A DNA stretch of 64,000 nucleotides from Streptomyces sp. NBC_00376 (GTDB lineage: Bacteria > Actinomycetota > Actinomycetes > Streptomycetales > Streptomycetaceae), in the NCBI RefSeq assembly GCF_036077095.1, contig NZ_CP107960.1, positions 6,510,001 to 6,574,000 on the forward strand. The letters run 5' to 3'. The translations under genes and the position numbers were made by a program. Positions 32,270-43,057 of this stretch are shown in pieces (the first letter of the stretch is position 1; each line of letters starts with the position of its first letter). Under the pieces are notes generated by a model. That model saw only the letters and a program-made list of their open reading frames with translations. It did not search any database and was not told the origin of the DNA.

Positions 32270-33502
32270 TTACGGCTTGTAGGCCTCGCTGAGCTTGGAG
32301 GTCCACTTGCCGCCGTCGACCTGGTAGGCGGTCATCATGGTGTTGGTGGTGTCGCCGTACTCGTCGAAGGAGACGGGGCCGGTGACGCCGTCGAACTTGA
32401 CCTTGGCCATGGCCGCGAGGACCTTGGTGCGGGTGTCGTCGCCGGTGGGGAGCTTGCCGCCGTTGTCGGCGACGGCGATCTTGACGGCTTCGATGATCGA
32501 CCAGGTGGCGTCGTAGGTGCCGCCGCCGTAGGCCTCGTAGGCGTCCTTGTATCCGGCGGTCTTGTAGTCCGCGATGAACTTCTTGGCGGAGTCGAGCTCC
32601 TCGACGGGCTTGCCGACGGAGGTGGCGATGTCGCCCTGGGCCTTCTTGTTGAGCTTGATGAAGTCGGCGCTGTACATGCCGTCGCCGCCCATGAGGGGGA
32701 TCTGGACGCTGTCCTTGAGCTGCTGGCTCAGGGGTGCGCCGGCGGGGTACTCGCCGCCGTAGTAGACGGCCTTGGCGCCGGACTTCTTGACCTTGGTGAC
32801 GACGGCGTTGAAGTCGCGGTCGTCGGGGTTCACGTGGTCGGAGCCGACGATCTTGCCGCCGAGGGTGGTGAAGGTGTTCTTGAAGGATGCGGCGAGACCG
32901 GCGCCGTAGGGCTTCTGGTCGTCGATGAGGTAGACCTGCTTGACCTTCGCGTTGTTGAAGAGGTACTTCGCTGCGAAGGCGCCCTGGATCTGGTCCGTGG
33001 TGGCGGTGCGGAAGTAGGTCTTGTAGGGGCGCTTCTTGTCGCCGGTCTTCCAGTTCTCGCCCTGGGTGAGCTCCGTGCCGGTGTTGGCGGGGGAGACCTG
33101 GGTGAGGTTGGCGTCGTTGAGCGGCTTCTGCATCGACTGGGAGACGCCGGAGTTCAGCGGGCCGACGACGCCGACGACGGTTTCGTCGTCGATGAACTTC
33201 TGGGCGTTCTGCTGGCCGACGGAGGGCTGGGCCTGGTCGTCGAGCGGCTTGACCTCGAACTTGATGCCCGGGACGGTGTTTTCCTTGTTGGCCGTCTTGG
33301 CGGCGAGGTCGGCGGAGTTCTTGATGCCGAGGCCGAGGGCGGACAGGTCACCGGTGATCGGCGCGTCGACGCCGATGACGACGGTCTGGGTGCCGCCGCC
33401 GTCGCTGCTCTTCTTGCTGTCGTCGCGCGACCCGCAGGCGGTGAGGGTGAGTGCTCCGGTCGTGAGCACGGTGGTGAGTATGAGCAAAGAACGGTGTCGC
33501 AC
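32270..33502 (-). CDS. livK: Branched-chain amino-acid-binding lipoprotein LivK
   Basis: A 410-residue extracellular substrate-binding protein anchored to the membrane as a lipoprotein: signal MRHRSLLILTTVLTTGALTLTAC with lipobox LTAC and Cys23. The periplasmic-binding fold type I follows (VVIGVDAPITGDLSALGLGIKNSADLA, VGVVGPLNSGVSQSM, KQVYLIDDQKPYGAGLA, YEAYGGGTYDATW). It delivers Leu, Ile and Val to LivHM. GTG 33502 follows AAAGGA. It is the first gene of the operon, preceded by a long gene-free stretch. Confidence 0.94.
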   Translation of the reverse strand: MRHRSLLILTTVLTTGALTLTACGSRDDSKKSSDGGGTQTVVIGVDAPITGDLSALGLGIKNSADLAAKTANKENTVPGIKFEVKPLDDQAQPSVGQQNAQKFIDDETVVGVVGPLNSGVSQSMQKPLNDANLTQVSPANTGTELTQGENWKTGDKKRPYKTYFRTATTDQIQGAFAAKYLFNNAKVKQVYLIDDQKPYGAGLAASFKNTFTTLGGKIVGSDHVNPDDRDFNAVVTKVKKSGAKAVYYGGEYPAGAPLSQQLKDSVQIPLMGGDGMYSADFIKLNKKAQGDIATSVGKPVEELDSAKKFIADYKTAGYKDAYEAYGGGTYDATWSIIEAVKIAVADNGGKLPTGDDTRTKVLAAMAKVKFDGVTGPVSFDEYGDTTNTMMTAYQVDGGKWTSKLSEAYKP

Positions 33503-34064
33503 GAAAGGTCCTTTCCCTGGCGCGGCCTCCTCTGCTTGAGGTGCCGTGACGTTCGCCGGGCCGTACTGGGTGGTAGAGGGGCGTGTTGCAGACGTGCCCG
33601 GCGGCGCGGTGACTGGCGGTGACTCTAGGCGCAGGTGTGGGGGTCCGGGATGGGTCCGCCGCAGGATGTGACTGTCTTGTTATGCCGTTGAGGAAGGCTT
33701 GAGGTGGCTGTGCGGACATGTACGGCTTTTTACCGGACGGTGAAGTGACCGCATGTTGAGAACGCGCAGCTCTGCTAAGGGGCTTGAGCCGATCATGCTG
33801 CTGTCGCGCGAGGTGGGGCGGGGTGTGGTGCGCGAGGGCATGGCGAGGTGCCCGGCGGCTGTGCGGCCGGGTGGGTGGGGTCGCGTCGGGGTGTCCGCGG
33901 ACCGGGCGGCGATTACGCACTGTCACATCGGCGGTGATGTGATCGACGCGGTGTGGTGTATGTGGGGGGCCGAGTGGGCCACACAACGTGGGTTCCGGTC
34001 AAGGGTGTTGGCGCATTCGGTCGCCAACTGCGCTTGGTGCGGCGGTGGTTGTGGGCGGGTATGG
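33503..34064. other. Gene-free stretch upstream of livK
   Basis: About 560 bases carry no convincing gene; the short open frames here have no ribosome-binding site or family likeness. It must contain the livK promoter, but no good -35/-10 pair was found. One clear element is the inverted repeat TCACATC (33923-33929) and GATGTGA (33936-33942) with a 6-base spacer, a possible regulator site. The rest is G-rich. Confidence 0.6.
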
Positions 34065-34100
34065 CACTGCCCGGCCGGATTGTGTTCCGGCCGGGCAGTG
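34065..34100 (-). terminator. Terminator of the thioesterase gene
   Basis: A perfect 15-pair hairpin: CACTGCCCGGCCGGA (34065-34079) and TCCGGCCGGGCAGTG (34086-34100) with a 6-base loop, 35 bases past the thioesterase stop. Confidence 0.85.
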
Positions 34101-34135
34101 GTGTCGTGGTGTGCTGTGCGGTGTGTTCCGGCCCG

Positions 34136-34606
34136 TCAGGCGGCTTCGGGGCGGGGGGCTTCGCGGAGCAGGCAGGTCAGGCGTGCGGTGCAGACCCGCT
34201 TGTCCTGTTCGTCGGTGATGACGATCTCGTAGGTGGCGGTGGAGCGGCCGCGGTGTACGGGGGTGGCGACGCCGGTGACGAGTCCGCTGCGCACGCCGCG
34301 GTGGTGGGTGCAGTTCAGGTCGACGCCGACGGCGAGCTTGCCGGCGCCGCCGTGGAGCATGGAGCCGACGGAGCCGAGGGTCTCGGCGAGTACGGCGGAG
34401 GCGCCGCCGTGCAGCAGTCCGTAGGGCTGGGTGTTGCCCTCGACGGGCATGGTGCCCACGACGCGGTCCGCGGAGGCTTCGACGATGGTGACGCCCATGC
34501 GTTCGCCGAGGTGGCCGGCGGAGAAGAGCGCGGGCAGGTCGACGCCGAGGGCGGCGTACTCGTCGATGATCTCCTGGGGGAACTTGGGTGCGGTGTGCTC
34601 GCCCAT
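34136..34606 (-). CDS. Hotdog-fold thioesterase, PaaI family
   Basis: A 156-residue acyl-CoA thioesterase of the PaaI/YbgC hotdog group. The core has VVGTMPVEGNTQPYGLLHGGASAVLAETLGS, where the HGG turn and the downstream Glu form the active site, then GVDLNCTHHRGVRSGLVTGVATPVHRGRSTATYEI. Likely substrates are phenylacetyl-, hydroxybenzoyl- or menaquinone-type CoA esters; the sequence does not decide. It stands alone with a strong terminator, 112 bases from the molybdopterin enzyme upstream in the same direction. Confidence 0.9.
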   Translation of the reverse strand: MGEHTAPKFPQEIIDEYAALGVDLPALFSAGHLGERMGVTIVEASADRVVGTMPVEGNTQPYGLLHGGASAVLAETLGSVGSMLHGGAGKLAVGVDLNCTHHRGVRSGLVTGVATPVHRGRSTATYEIVITDEQDKRVCTARLTCLLREAPRPEAA

Positions 34607-34718
34607 GGGTCCGGCTCCGATCGTCTGCGATGGTTCACTGTTTCATTGCTGTGTGCACCGTTCTTATCAGACGACTGAGCGGACGCTTAGGGACTGTGTG
34701 GTCGGTCACTCGGTCCGG

Positions 34719-36995
<2,277 letters not shown>

Positions 36996-37140
36996 TTGCG
37001 TGCTCCCCTTTGAGCTGCCGTTGTTCCTTTGCCGATCCTGTCATGCGGCACTGACACGTGGCACTGACGGGGAGAGCCCCTGCGGGCTGTCCTAGCCGGG
37101 TCGGTCGGGAATGTCAGTGGTCCGTGGCAGGATCGGGGGC

Positions 37141-39852
37141 GTGGCTGAGACGGCATCGAAGAAGACGGCAGACAACCGACCGCGCCTGCTCCTGATGGAC
37201 GGGCACTCCCTGGCGTACCGGGCGTTCTTTGCGCTGCCTGCGGAGAATTTCACGACAGGGTCGGGGCAGCCGACGAACGCGGTGTACGGCTTCGCGTCGA
37301 TGCTCGCGAACACACTGCGTGACGAGGCGCCGACGCATTTCGCGGTGGCGTTCGACGTTTCCCGCAAGACCTGGCGCTCGCAGGAGTTCCCGGAGTACAA
37401 GGCGAACCGCTCGAAGACCCCGGACGAGTTCAGGGGGCAGGTCGAGCTGATCGGCGAGCTGCTGGACGCGATGCACGCGGACCGTTTCGCGGTCGACGGC
37501 TTCGAGGCGGACGACGTCATCGCCACGCTGGCCACGCAGGCCGAGGCGGCCGGCTTCGAGGTGCTGATCGTCACCGGTGACCGGGATTCGTTCCAGCTGA
37601 TCACGGACAACATCACGGTGCTGTACCCGACGAAGGGCGTCTCGGAGCTGACGCGTTTCACCCCGGCGAAGGTCGAGGAGAAGTACGGGCTCACGCCGCA
37701 GCAGTATCCGGACTTCGCGGCGCTGCGCGGTGACCCGTCGGACAACCTGCCGGGCATCCCCGGTGTGGGTGAGAAGACCGCCGCGAAGTGGATCAACCAG
37801 TTCGGTTCGTTCGCCGAGCTGGTCGAGCGGGCCGAGGAGGTCAAGGGCAAGGCCGGGCAGAATTTCCGGGACCACCTGGACGCGGTGCGGCTGAACCGCA
37901 GGCTGACCGAGATGGTCCGTGACGTGGAGCTGCCGAAGACCCCGCAGGACCTGGAGCGTGCCCCGTACGACCGCGCGGCGGTCACGGGTGTGCTGGATGT
38001 CCTGGAGATCCGTAATCCGAGCCTGCGCGAGCGGCTGCTGGCCGTCGACCCGGGCGCGGCCGAGGACGAGGCGCCGGCGCCCGCCGCGGGCGTCGAGCTG
38101 GACGGTGCGGTGCTGGGCGCCGGCGAGCTCGCGCCGTGGCTCGCCGAGCACGGCGGGCAGCCGCTCGGTGTGGCCACGGTCGACACCTGGGCGGTGGGCA
38201 GTGGCGCGGTCACCGAGGTCGCGCTGGCGGCGGCGGACGGGGCGGCGGCCTGGTTCGACCCGGCCGCGCTCGACGAGGCCGACGAGCAGGCGTTCGCCGC
38301 GTGGATCGGCGACGCGGACCGGCCCAAGGTCATGCACAACGCGAAGAGCGCGATGCGGGTCTTCCCGGAGCACGGCTGGCAGGTCGAAGGCGTCACGATG
38401 GACACCGCGCTGGCCGCCTATCTCGTCAAGCCCGGCCGTCGTTCCTTCGCGCTGGACGCGCTGGCGGTGGAGTACCTGGGCCGTGAGCTGGCTCCCGCCG
38501 CGGCGTCCGACGGGCAGCTGGCCTTCGGCGCGGACGACCAGGCCGAGGCCGAGTCCCTGATGGCGCAGGCCCGCGCGGTCCTCGACCTGGGCGACGCGTT
38601 CACCGCACGGCTCGCGGAGGTCGGCGCGGCCGGGCTGCTGCACGACATGGAGCTGCCGACGTCCGCGCTGCTGGCCCGTCTGGAGCGGCACGGCATCGCC
38701 GCCGACCGGGCCCATCTGGAAGGCATGGAGCAGCAGTTCGCCGGTGCGGTCCAGCAGGCGGTGAAGGAGGCGCACGCCGCGGTCGGCCGTGAGTTCAACC
38801 TCGGCTCGCCCAAGCAGCTCCAGGAGGTCCTCTTCGGTGAGCTGGGCCTGCCGAAGACGAAGAAGACGAAGACCGGGTACACCACGGACGCCGACGCGCT
38901 GGCCTGGCTCGCCGCGCAGACCGAGCACGAGCTGCCCGTGATCATGCTGCGCCACCGTGAGCAGGCCAAGCTGCGGGTCACGGTCGAGGGTCTGATCAAG
39001 ACGATCGCGGCGGACGGCCGTATCCACACCACGTTCAACCAGACGGTGGCGGCGACGGGCCGGCTCTCCTCCACCGACCCCAACCTGCAGAACATCCCGG
39101 TCCGTACGGACGAGGGCCGGGCCATCCGCCGCGGCTTCGTCGTCGGCGAGGGCTTCGAGACGCTGATGACGGCCGACTACAGCCAGATCGAACTGCGGGT
39201 GATGGCCCACCTCTCCGAGGACGCCGGCCTGATCGAGGCGTTCACCTCCGGCGAGGACCTGCACACCACGGTCGCCTCGCAGGTCTTCGGCGTCGACAAG
39301 TCGGCCGTCGACCCGGAGATGCGCCGCAAGATCAAGGCCATGAGCTACGGACTCGCGTACGGGCTCTCCGCGTTCGGCCTGTCCCAGCAGCTGAACATCG
39401 AGGCGGGCGAGGCACGCGGCCTGATGGACACCTACTTCGAGCGGTTCGGCGGAGTGCGTGACTATCTGCACCGGGTGGTGGAGGAGGCCAGGGCCACGGG
39501 ATACACGGAGACGGTCTTCGGCCGCCGCCGTTACCTCCCCGACCTCAACAGCGACAACCGCCAGCGCCGCGAGATGGCCGAGCGGATGGCGCTCAACGCA
39601 CCGATCCAGGGCACGGCCGCGGACATCGTCAAGGTCGCCATGCTCCAGGTCGACCGGGCGCTGACCGAGGCGAAGCTGAAGTCCCGGATGCTGCTCCAGG
39701 TCCATGACGAAATCGTGCTGGAGATCGCCGAGGGCGAGCGGGCGCAGGTGGAGGAGATCCTGCGCCACGAGATGTCCACGGCCGTGCAGCTGCGCGCCCC
39801 GCTGGATGTCTCGGTGGGCGTCGGTACGGACTGGGAGTCCGCGGCGCACTGA
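37141..39852 (+). CDS. polA: DNA polymerase I
   Basis: A 903-residue polymerase for gap filling, Okazaki-fragment maturation and repair. Order: 5'-nuclease domain (LLLMDGHSLAYRAFFALP, VDGFEADDVIATLA, VTGDRDSFQLI, GDPSDNLPGIPGVGEKTA), a middle 3'-5' exonuclease-like domain whose acidic DxE motif is missing and so lacks proofreading, and the polymerase domain (TGRLSSTDPNLQNIPVRT, ADYSQIELRVMAHLS, RRKIKAMSYGLAYG, QVHDEIVLE). GTG 37141 gives the streptomycete start MAETASKKTADNRP; an ATG at 37111 is possible. Confidence 0.97.
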   Translation: MAETASKKTADNRPRLLLMDGHSLAYRAFFALPAENFTTGSGQPTNAVYGFASMLANTLRDEAPTHFAVAFDVSRKTWRSQEFPEYKANRSKTPDEFRGQVELIGELLDAMHADRFAVDGFEADDVIATLATQAEAAGFEVLIVTGDRDSFQLITDNITVLYPTKGVSELTRFTPAKVEEKYGLTPQQYPDFAALRGDPSDNLPGIPGVGEKTAAKWINQFGSFAELVERAEEVKGKAGQNFRDHLDAVRLNRRLTEMVRDVELPKTPQDLERAPYDRAAVTGVLDVLEIRNPSLRERLLAVDPGAAEDEAPAPAAGVELDGAVLGAGELAPWLAEHGGQPLGVATVDTWAVGSGAVTEVALAAADGAAAWFDPAALDEADEQAFAAWIGDADRPKVMHNAKSAMRVFPEHGWQVEGVTMDTALAAYLVKPGRRSFALDALAVEYLGRELAPAAASDGQLAFGADDQAEAESLMAQARAVLDLGDAFTARLAEVGAAGLLHDMELPTSALLARLERHGIAADRAHLEGMEQQFAGAVQQAVKEAHAAVGREFNLGSPKQLQEVLFGELGLPKTKKTKTGYTTDADALAWLAAQTEHELPVIMLRHREQAKLRVTVEGLIKTIAADGRIHTTFNQTVAATGRLSSTDPNLQNIPVRTDEGRAIRRGFVVGEGFETLMTADYSQIELRVMAHLSEDAGLIEAFTSGEDLHTTVASQVFGVDKSAVDPEMRRKIKAMSYGLAYGLSAFGLSQQLNIEAGEARGLMDTYFERFGGVRDYLHRVVEEARATGYTETVFGRRRYLPDLNSDNRQRREMAERMALNAPIQGTAADIVKVAMLQVDRALTEAKLKSRMLLQVHDEIVLEIAEGERAQVEEILRHEMSTAVQLRAPLDVSVGVGTDWESAAH

Positions 39853-39865
39853 CCCTGCGAGGGCG

Positions 39866-39902
39866 CCGGACGGGCGGGGGCACGCTGCCCCGGCCCGTCC
39901 GG
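39866..39902. terminator. Terminator between polA and the DUF4184 gene
   Basis: CCGGACGGGC (39866-39875) pairs with GCCCGTCCGG (39893-39902), extended inward by GGGG and CCCC with one bulge. It lies between convergent genes. Confidence 0.85.
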
Positions 39903-39911
39903 GTATCCGGG

Positions 39912-40742
39912 TCAGGCCCGTCCGGCGACCGCGGGTGCGGCCGGGCGCGGTCGCCGCATCCGCAGCCGCATCCAGGCCCCGTACAGCACCAGACCCACCG
40001 CCAGCCCCGCCCCGGCGCCGAAGCAGGCGGTCGGGATGATGTCCAGCGGGGTGTCGATGTGCCCGAAGTACGCGTACCAGCGCGCGCACCGGTGGACGAC
40101 GCCGAGCAGCAGGCAGACGCCCAGCAGCACTCCCGCCGCCCACCGGCCCCGTCGGTCCAGCACCGGCACCGCCGGCGGGGCCGGGCGAGCGCCGGTCCCG
40201 CGCAGCCCCGACGCCGTGAACCAGGTGAGCACCGCCAGGGCCACCGCCGAACTGCCGTACTGCACCAGCTGGAACACCGGGAATCCGCCGACGCTCCCGT
40301 CGAGCACCGGTACCAGGCGCACACCCCACCGGTCGTGATGGGTGAAGGCGTCCCAGACGACGTGGGTGGCGGCCCCGGCCATCGCCGACACCACGAACCC
40401 CGCGGCCGCCCGGACACCCCGGGCCGCGGGCCGTCCACGTACGAACGCGTGGACGCGCCCCTGCCAGTTGCCCGGCAGCAGCGCCACCAGCGGTTCGCGC
40501 AGCAGCAGCCACAACGCCACCACGGCCGCGGTGATCAGCACGTCGACGGTGAACACGCCCCACACCGAGTGGGTGACCTGCCCGAACTCCATGGCACCGG
40601 GGATCGCGGTGTCCGCGTAGTACGTCATGTCGGGGGCGAACGAACCCGCGACGAGGGCCGAGGCGAACAACGGCCCACGCGCCGTCCCGTCCCGCCGCAT
40701 CCCGGGCAGCACGGCGGCGGCATGACTCAGTGTGAACGGCAT
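39912..40742 (-). CDS. DUF4184-type membrane protein
   Basis: A 276-residue multi-pass membrane protein. It begins MPFTLSHAAAVLPGM, the signature of DUF4184, a relative of membrane-bound metal-dependent hydrolase-like proteins with conserved His and Asp: GSFAPDMTYYAD and GAATHVVWDAFTHHDRWG. About seven hydrophobic helices follow. The retained His and Asp residues could bind a metal in the membrane plane. ATG 40742 is chosen; the upstream open frame runs antisense through repeats and the lytic transglycosylase start. Function unknown. Confidence 0.85.
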   Translation of the reverse strand: MPFTLSHAAAVLPGMRRDGTARGPLFASALVAGSFAPDMTYYADTAIPGAMEFGQVTHSVWGVFTVDVLITAAVVALWLLLREPLVALLPGNWQGRVHAFVRGRPAARGVRAAAGFVVSAMAGAATHVVWDAFTHHDRWGVRLVPVLDGSVGGFPVFQLVQYGSSAVALAVLTWFTASGLRGTGARPAPPAVPVLDRRGRWAAGVLLGVCLLLGVVHRCARWYAYFGHIDTPLDIIPTACFGAGAGLAVGLVLYGAWMRLRMRRPRPAAPAVAGRA

Positions 40743-40760
40743 GGCGGCAAGTATGCGCGA

Positions 40761-40851
40761 GCCACCGCGGCCTGCCGTGCCCAGTCCGTGCGCCCAGGCC
40801 TGCCGTGTCCTGGTCCGGCCACCGCGGCCTGCCGTGTCCAGTCCGTGCGCC
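40761..40851. repeat. 34-base direct repeat in the divergent promoter region
   Basis: Bases 40761-40794 recur at 40818-40851 with one mismatch (57-base period), sharing GCCACCGCGGCCTGCCGTG and CCAGTCCGTGCGCC. A partial copy of the core GGCCTGCCGTG lies between, at 40797-40807. The gap 40743-40994 separates the divergent DUF4184 and transglycosylase genes. Confidence 0.85.
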
Positions 40852-40994
40852 GCCGTACAACTTGCCGTCGGGAACGTGAAAAACAGGTAAGAACCGGTCA
40901 GTGCACAGTGTCCCGGTGGCACAAGTTGCCGTAGGGTCGCCTGAGTCCTGTCGCTGGGGAGCGGGGACTTTCTCGAAGGGGAGGGGCCTGAGGT

Positions 40995-42713
40995 ATGGCA
41001 GCGCAATTCGGTCGCCGGCTTCGCAAGGGGGCGACCACCACCGCTGTGGCCGCCGTTGCCGTGGCGGCGCTCTCCGCCTCGGGGGCCCCGGGCGCCACTC
41101 TGGTCACCGGGAGCGGCGACCCGCAGGCCACCGGGTCGACACCTCCGCCCGACGACAGCGCGGCCACCGGCAACTCGCCGTACTACACGGACCTGCCCCC
41201 GCTGAACACCCCCAACAAGCCGGGCACGTCCACGAATCTGCCCGTCACCGGCAGCGCCGAATCCGGCATCCCGGCCTCGATCCTGGCCGCGTACAAGAAG
41301 GCCGAGCAGACCGTCGCCGGCAGCGACGCCGCCTGCCGGCTGCCCTGGCAGCTGCTCGCCGCGATCGGCAAGGTCGAGTCCGGCCAGGCCCGCGGCGGCC
41401 GGGTCGACGCGAACGGCACCACGTTCTCGCCGATCCTCGGCCCGGTCCTCGACGGCCGGGGCTTCGCCATGATCAAGGACACCGACAACGGGGCGTACGA
41501 CGGGGACTCGACCCACGACCGTGCCGTCGGCCCGATGCAGTTCATCCCGTCCACCTGGGCGACCTGGGGCCAGGACGGCAACGGCGACGGCCGCAAGGAC
41601 CCCAACAACATCTACGACGCGGCGCTCGCCGCCGGACGCTACCTCTGCGCCGGCTCCCGCGATCTGTCCCTCGCCGCGGACCTCGACCGGGCGGTCCTGA
41701 GCTACAACCACTCGGACGCCTATCTGCGTACCGTCCGCTCGTGGTTCGACTACTACAAGCGCGGCACCCACGAGATTCCCGACGGAACCGGCGCCGTGCC
41801 GCCCGGTCTTGGCTCAGGTGCGGACCGCGACTCCGGCAGCCCGAGCCCGTCGCCCTCGCCGTCCGGCCCCGGAAAGCCGACGCCGAGCCCCGGCCCCTCG
41901 AAGCCGGGTGGCGGCGGATCGACCGGCCCGACCCCGGAGCCGACGCCGTCCGAGACCCTCGCGGCCGTGGAGAACGCCGGTACGGGCACACTCGCGGCCA
42001 CCGCGGGTGACGCCTTCGCCGAGCGGATCAAGGTGCGGGCCAAGAACAGCCTCGGCGGCCCGCTCGCCAAGGTGTCCGTGACCTTCACCGTCGCCGGTGA
42101 CACCGACGCCGCCTTCGACGGCGGGAAGAAGGCGGTCACCCTCCGGACCGGCGCCGACGGAACGGTCACCGCCCCGGTGCTGAAGGCGGGCGAGAAGGCC
42201 GGGAAGTTCACGGTGCGGGCCACCGCCACCGGCCGCTCGCTGCCCCCCGTCACCTACGGCGCGACCGTCACCGCCCGCCAGGCCGACGCGATCGCCAGGA
42301 CCGACGACAAGGCGCTGACCGCGGCGCCCGGTGCCGAGTTCGCCGACACCGTCGAGGTCAAGGCCACCTACAAGGGCAAGATCGCGTCCGGGGTCGCCGT
42401 CACCGCCACCATGATCACCGACGCCGAGAAGCCGGCCGAGAACGACAAGGGCCCCTGTTTCAAGGACGCCGACGGCAAGACGGTCCGTACCCTCACGGGG
42501 CTGAAGACCGGCGCCGACGGCACCCTGAAGCTGCCCGCGATCTACGCCGACGGCACCGCGGGCACCTACAAGCTGCGCCTCACCACCGAGGGCGGCGCCA
42601 CGGTCGTCATCGAGCTGAAGGTCGAGGCGTCCGAACCCTCGGCGACGCCCGATCCCTCCGGGACGCCCGACGCCTCCGAGACGCCCGAGCCGTCCGGGAC
42701 GCCCGCCGCCTGA
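40995..42713 (+). CDS. Secreted lytic transglycosylase with Ig-like domains
   Basis: A 572-residue exported cell-wall enzyme. A signal peptide (MAAQFGRRLRKGATTTAVAAVAVAALSASG split as basic then hydrophobic) is followed by a Pro/Thr-rich linker and an SLT domain at about 90-260. Catalytic Glu128 lies in AIGKVESGQ, with VGPMQFIPSTWATWGQDGNGDG and LSYNHSDAYLRTVRSWFDYY, as in MltB-like enzymes. A Pro/Ser-rich spacer leads to two bacterial Ig-like (Big_1) repeats, each with FADxVxVKA-type strands, and a PSATPDPSGTPD tail. It cleaves peptidoglycan glycan strands; the Ig repeats probably extend through or bind the wall. Confidence 0.9.
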   Translation: MAAQFGRRLRKGATTTAVAAVAVAALSASGAPGATLVTGSGDPQATGSTPPPDDSAATGNSPYYTDLPPLNTPNKPGTSTNLPVTGSAESGIPASILAAYKKAEQTVAGSDAACRLPWQLLAAIGKVESGQARGGRVDANGTTFSPILGPVLDGRGFAMIKDTDNGAYDGDSTHDRAVGPMQFIPSTWATWGQDGNGDGRKDPNNIYDAALAAGRYLCAGSRDLSLAADLDRAVLSYNHSDAYLRTVRSWFDYYKRGTHEIPDGTGAVPPGLGSGADRDSGSPSPSPSPSGPGKPTPSPGPSKPGGGGSTGPTPEPTPSETLAAVENAGTGTLAATAGDAFAERIKVRAKNSLGGPLAKVSVTFTVAGDTDAAFDGGKKAVTLRTGADGTVTAPVLKAGEKAGKFTVRATATGRSLPPVTYGATVTARQADAIARTDDKALTAAPGAEFADTVEVKATYKGKIASGVAVTATMITDAEKPAENDKGPCFKDADGKTVRTLTGLKTGADGTLKLPAIYADGTAGTYKLRLTTEGGATVVIELKVEASEPSATPDPSGTPDASETPEPSGTPAA

Positions 42714-42741
42714 CCTAGGGCCCCGTTCCTCCGCACGTCGC

Positions 42742-42778
42742 AGCAGCCCCTCCGCCACCACCCGGCAGAGGGGCTGTT
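42742..42778 (+). terminator. Terminator after the lytic transglycosylase gene
   Basis: AGCAGCCCCTC (42742-42752) pairs with GAGGGGCTGTT (42768-42778), 11 pairs with one G-T, followed by CT. Confidence 0.8.
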
Positions 42779-42863
42779 CTACGTGTTCTCATCTCGCGCC
42801 CGCGTTGCTACGGTGCCCCAACCCTGACGACCCATCAGATCCATGCTCTCCGGGAGGACCGGC

Positions 42864-43001
42864 ATGCGTGCTCTCGTCGCCGCCGCCATCGGGCTGGCCG
42901 CAGCCCTCGCGCTCGTCTTCACCATCACGGCGATCGGCGCCCCGCCCGGAGAGACCTCACCCAAACCCCTGCTGACCACCATCCCGGGCCCCAAGAACTA
43001 G
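42864..43001 (+). CDS. 45-residue single-pass membrane peptide (SPW_0924-like)
   Basis: A short open frame with ATG at 42864, GGGAGG at 42852-42857 and TAG at 42999-43001. It encodes MRALVAAAIGLAAALALVF, a single membrane helix, then a Pro/Thr-rich outer tail ending LLTTIPGPKN. It matches my memory of a small streptomycete family annotated SPW_0924. It sits 57 bases ahead of the DUF3068 gene and may be co-transcribed with it. Function unknown; it could be a small membrane regulator or a cleaved signal peptide. Confidence 0.8.
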   Translation: MRALVAAAIGLAAALALVFTITAIGAPPGETSPKPLLTTIPGPKN

Positions 43002-43057
43002 TGCCCCTCACCGGCACTGACCACCGGAAGCAACCGAAGCCGAGGGAGGGCACCCAC

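Noticed and set aside
27735..34064. ANTAR target RNA (paired hexaloop hairpins) near the liv operon
   Set aside because: I looked for two tandem six-base-loop hairpins by eye in the gaps and saw none; a covariance search would be needed to exclude it.
33753..34232. Possible small gene in the livK upstream gap
   Set aside because: No ribosome-binding site, Cys/Trp/Arg-rich composition, and it overlaps the thioesterase terminator and 3' end.
37114..40860. 1248-codon minus-strand frame opposite polA
   Set aside because: Antisense shadow; polA motifs on the plus strand are complete.
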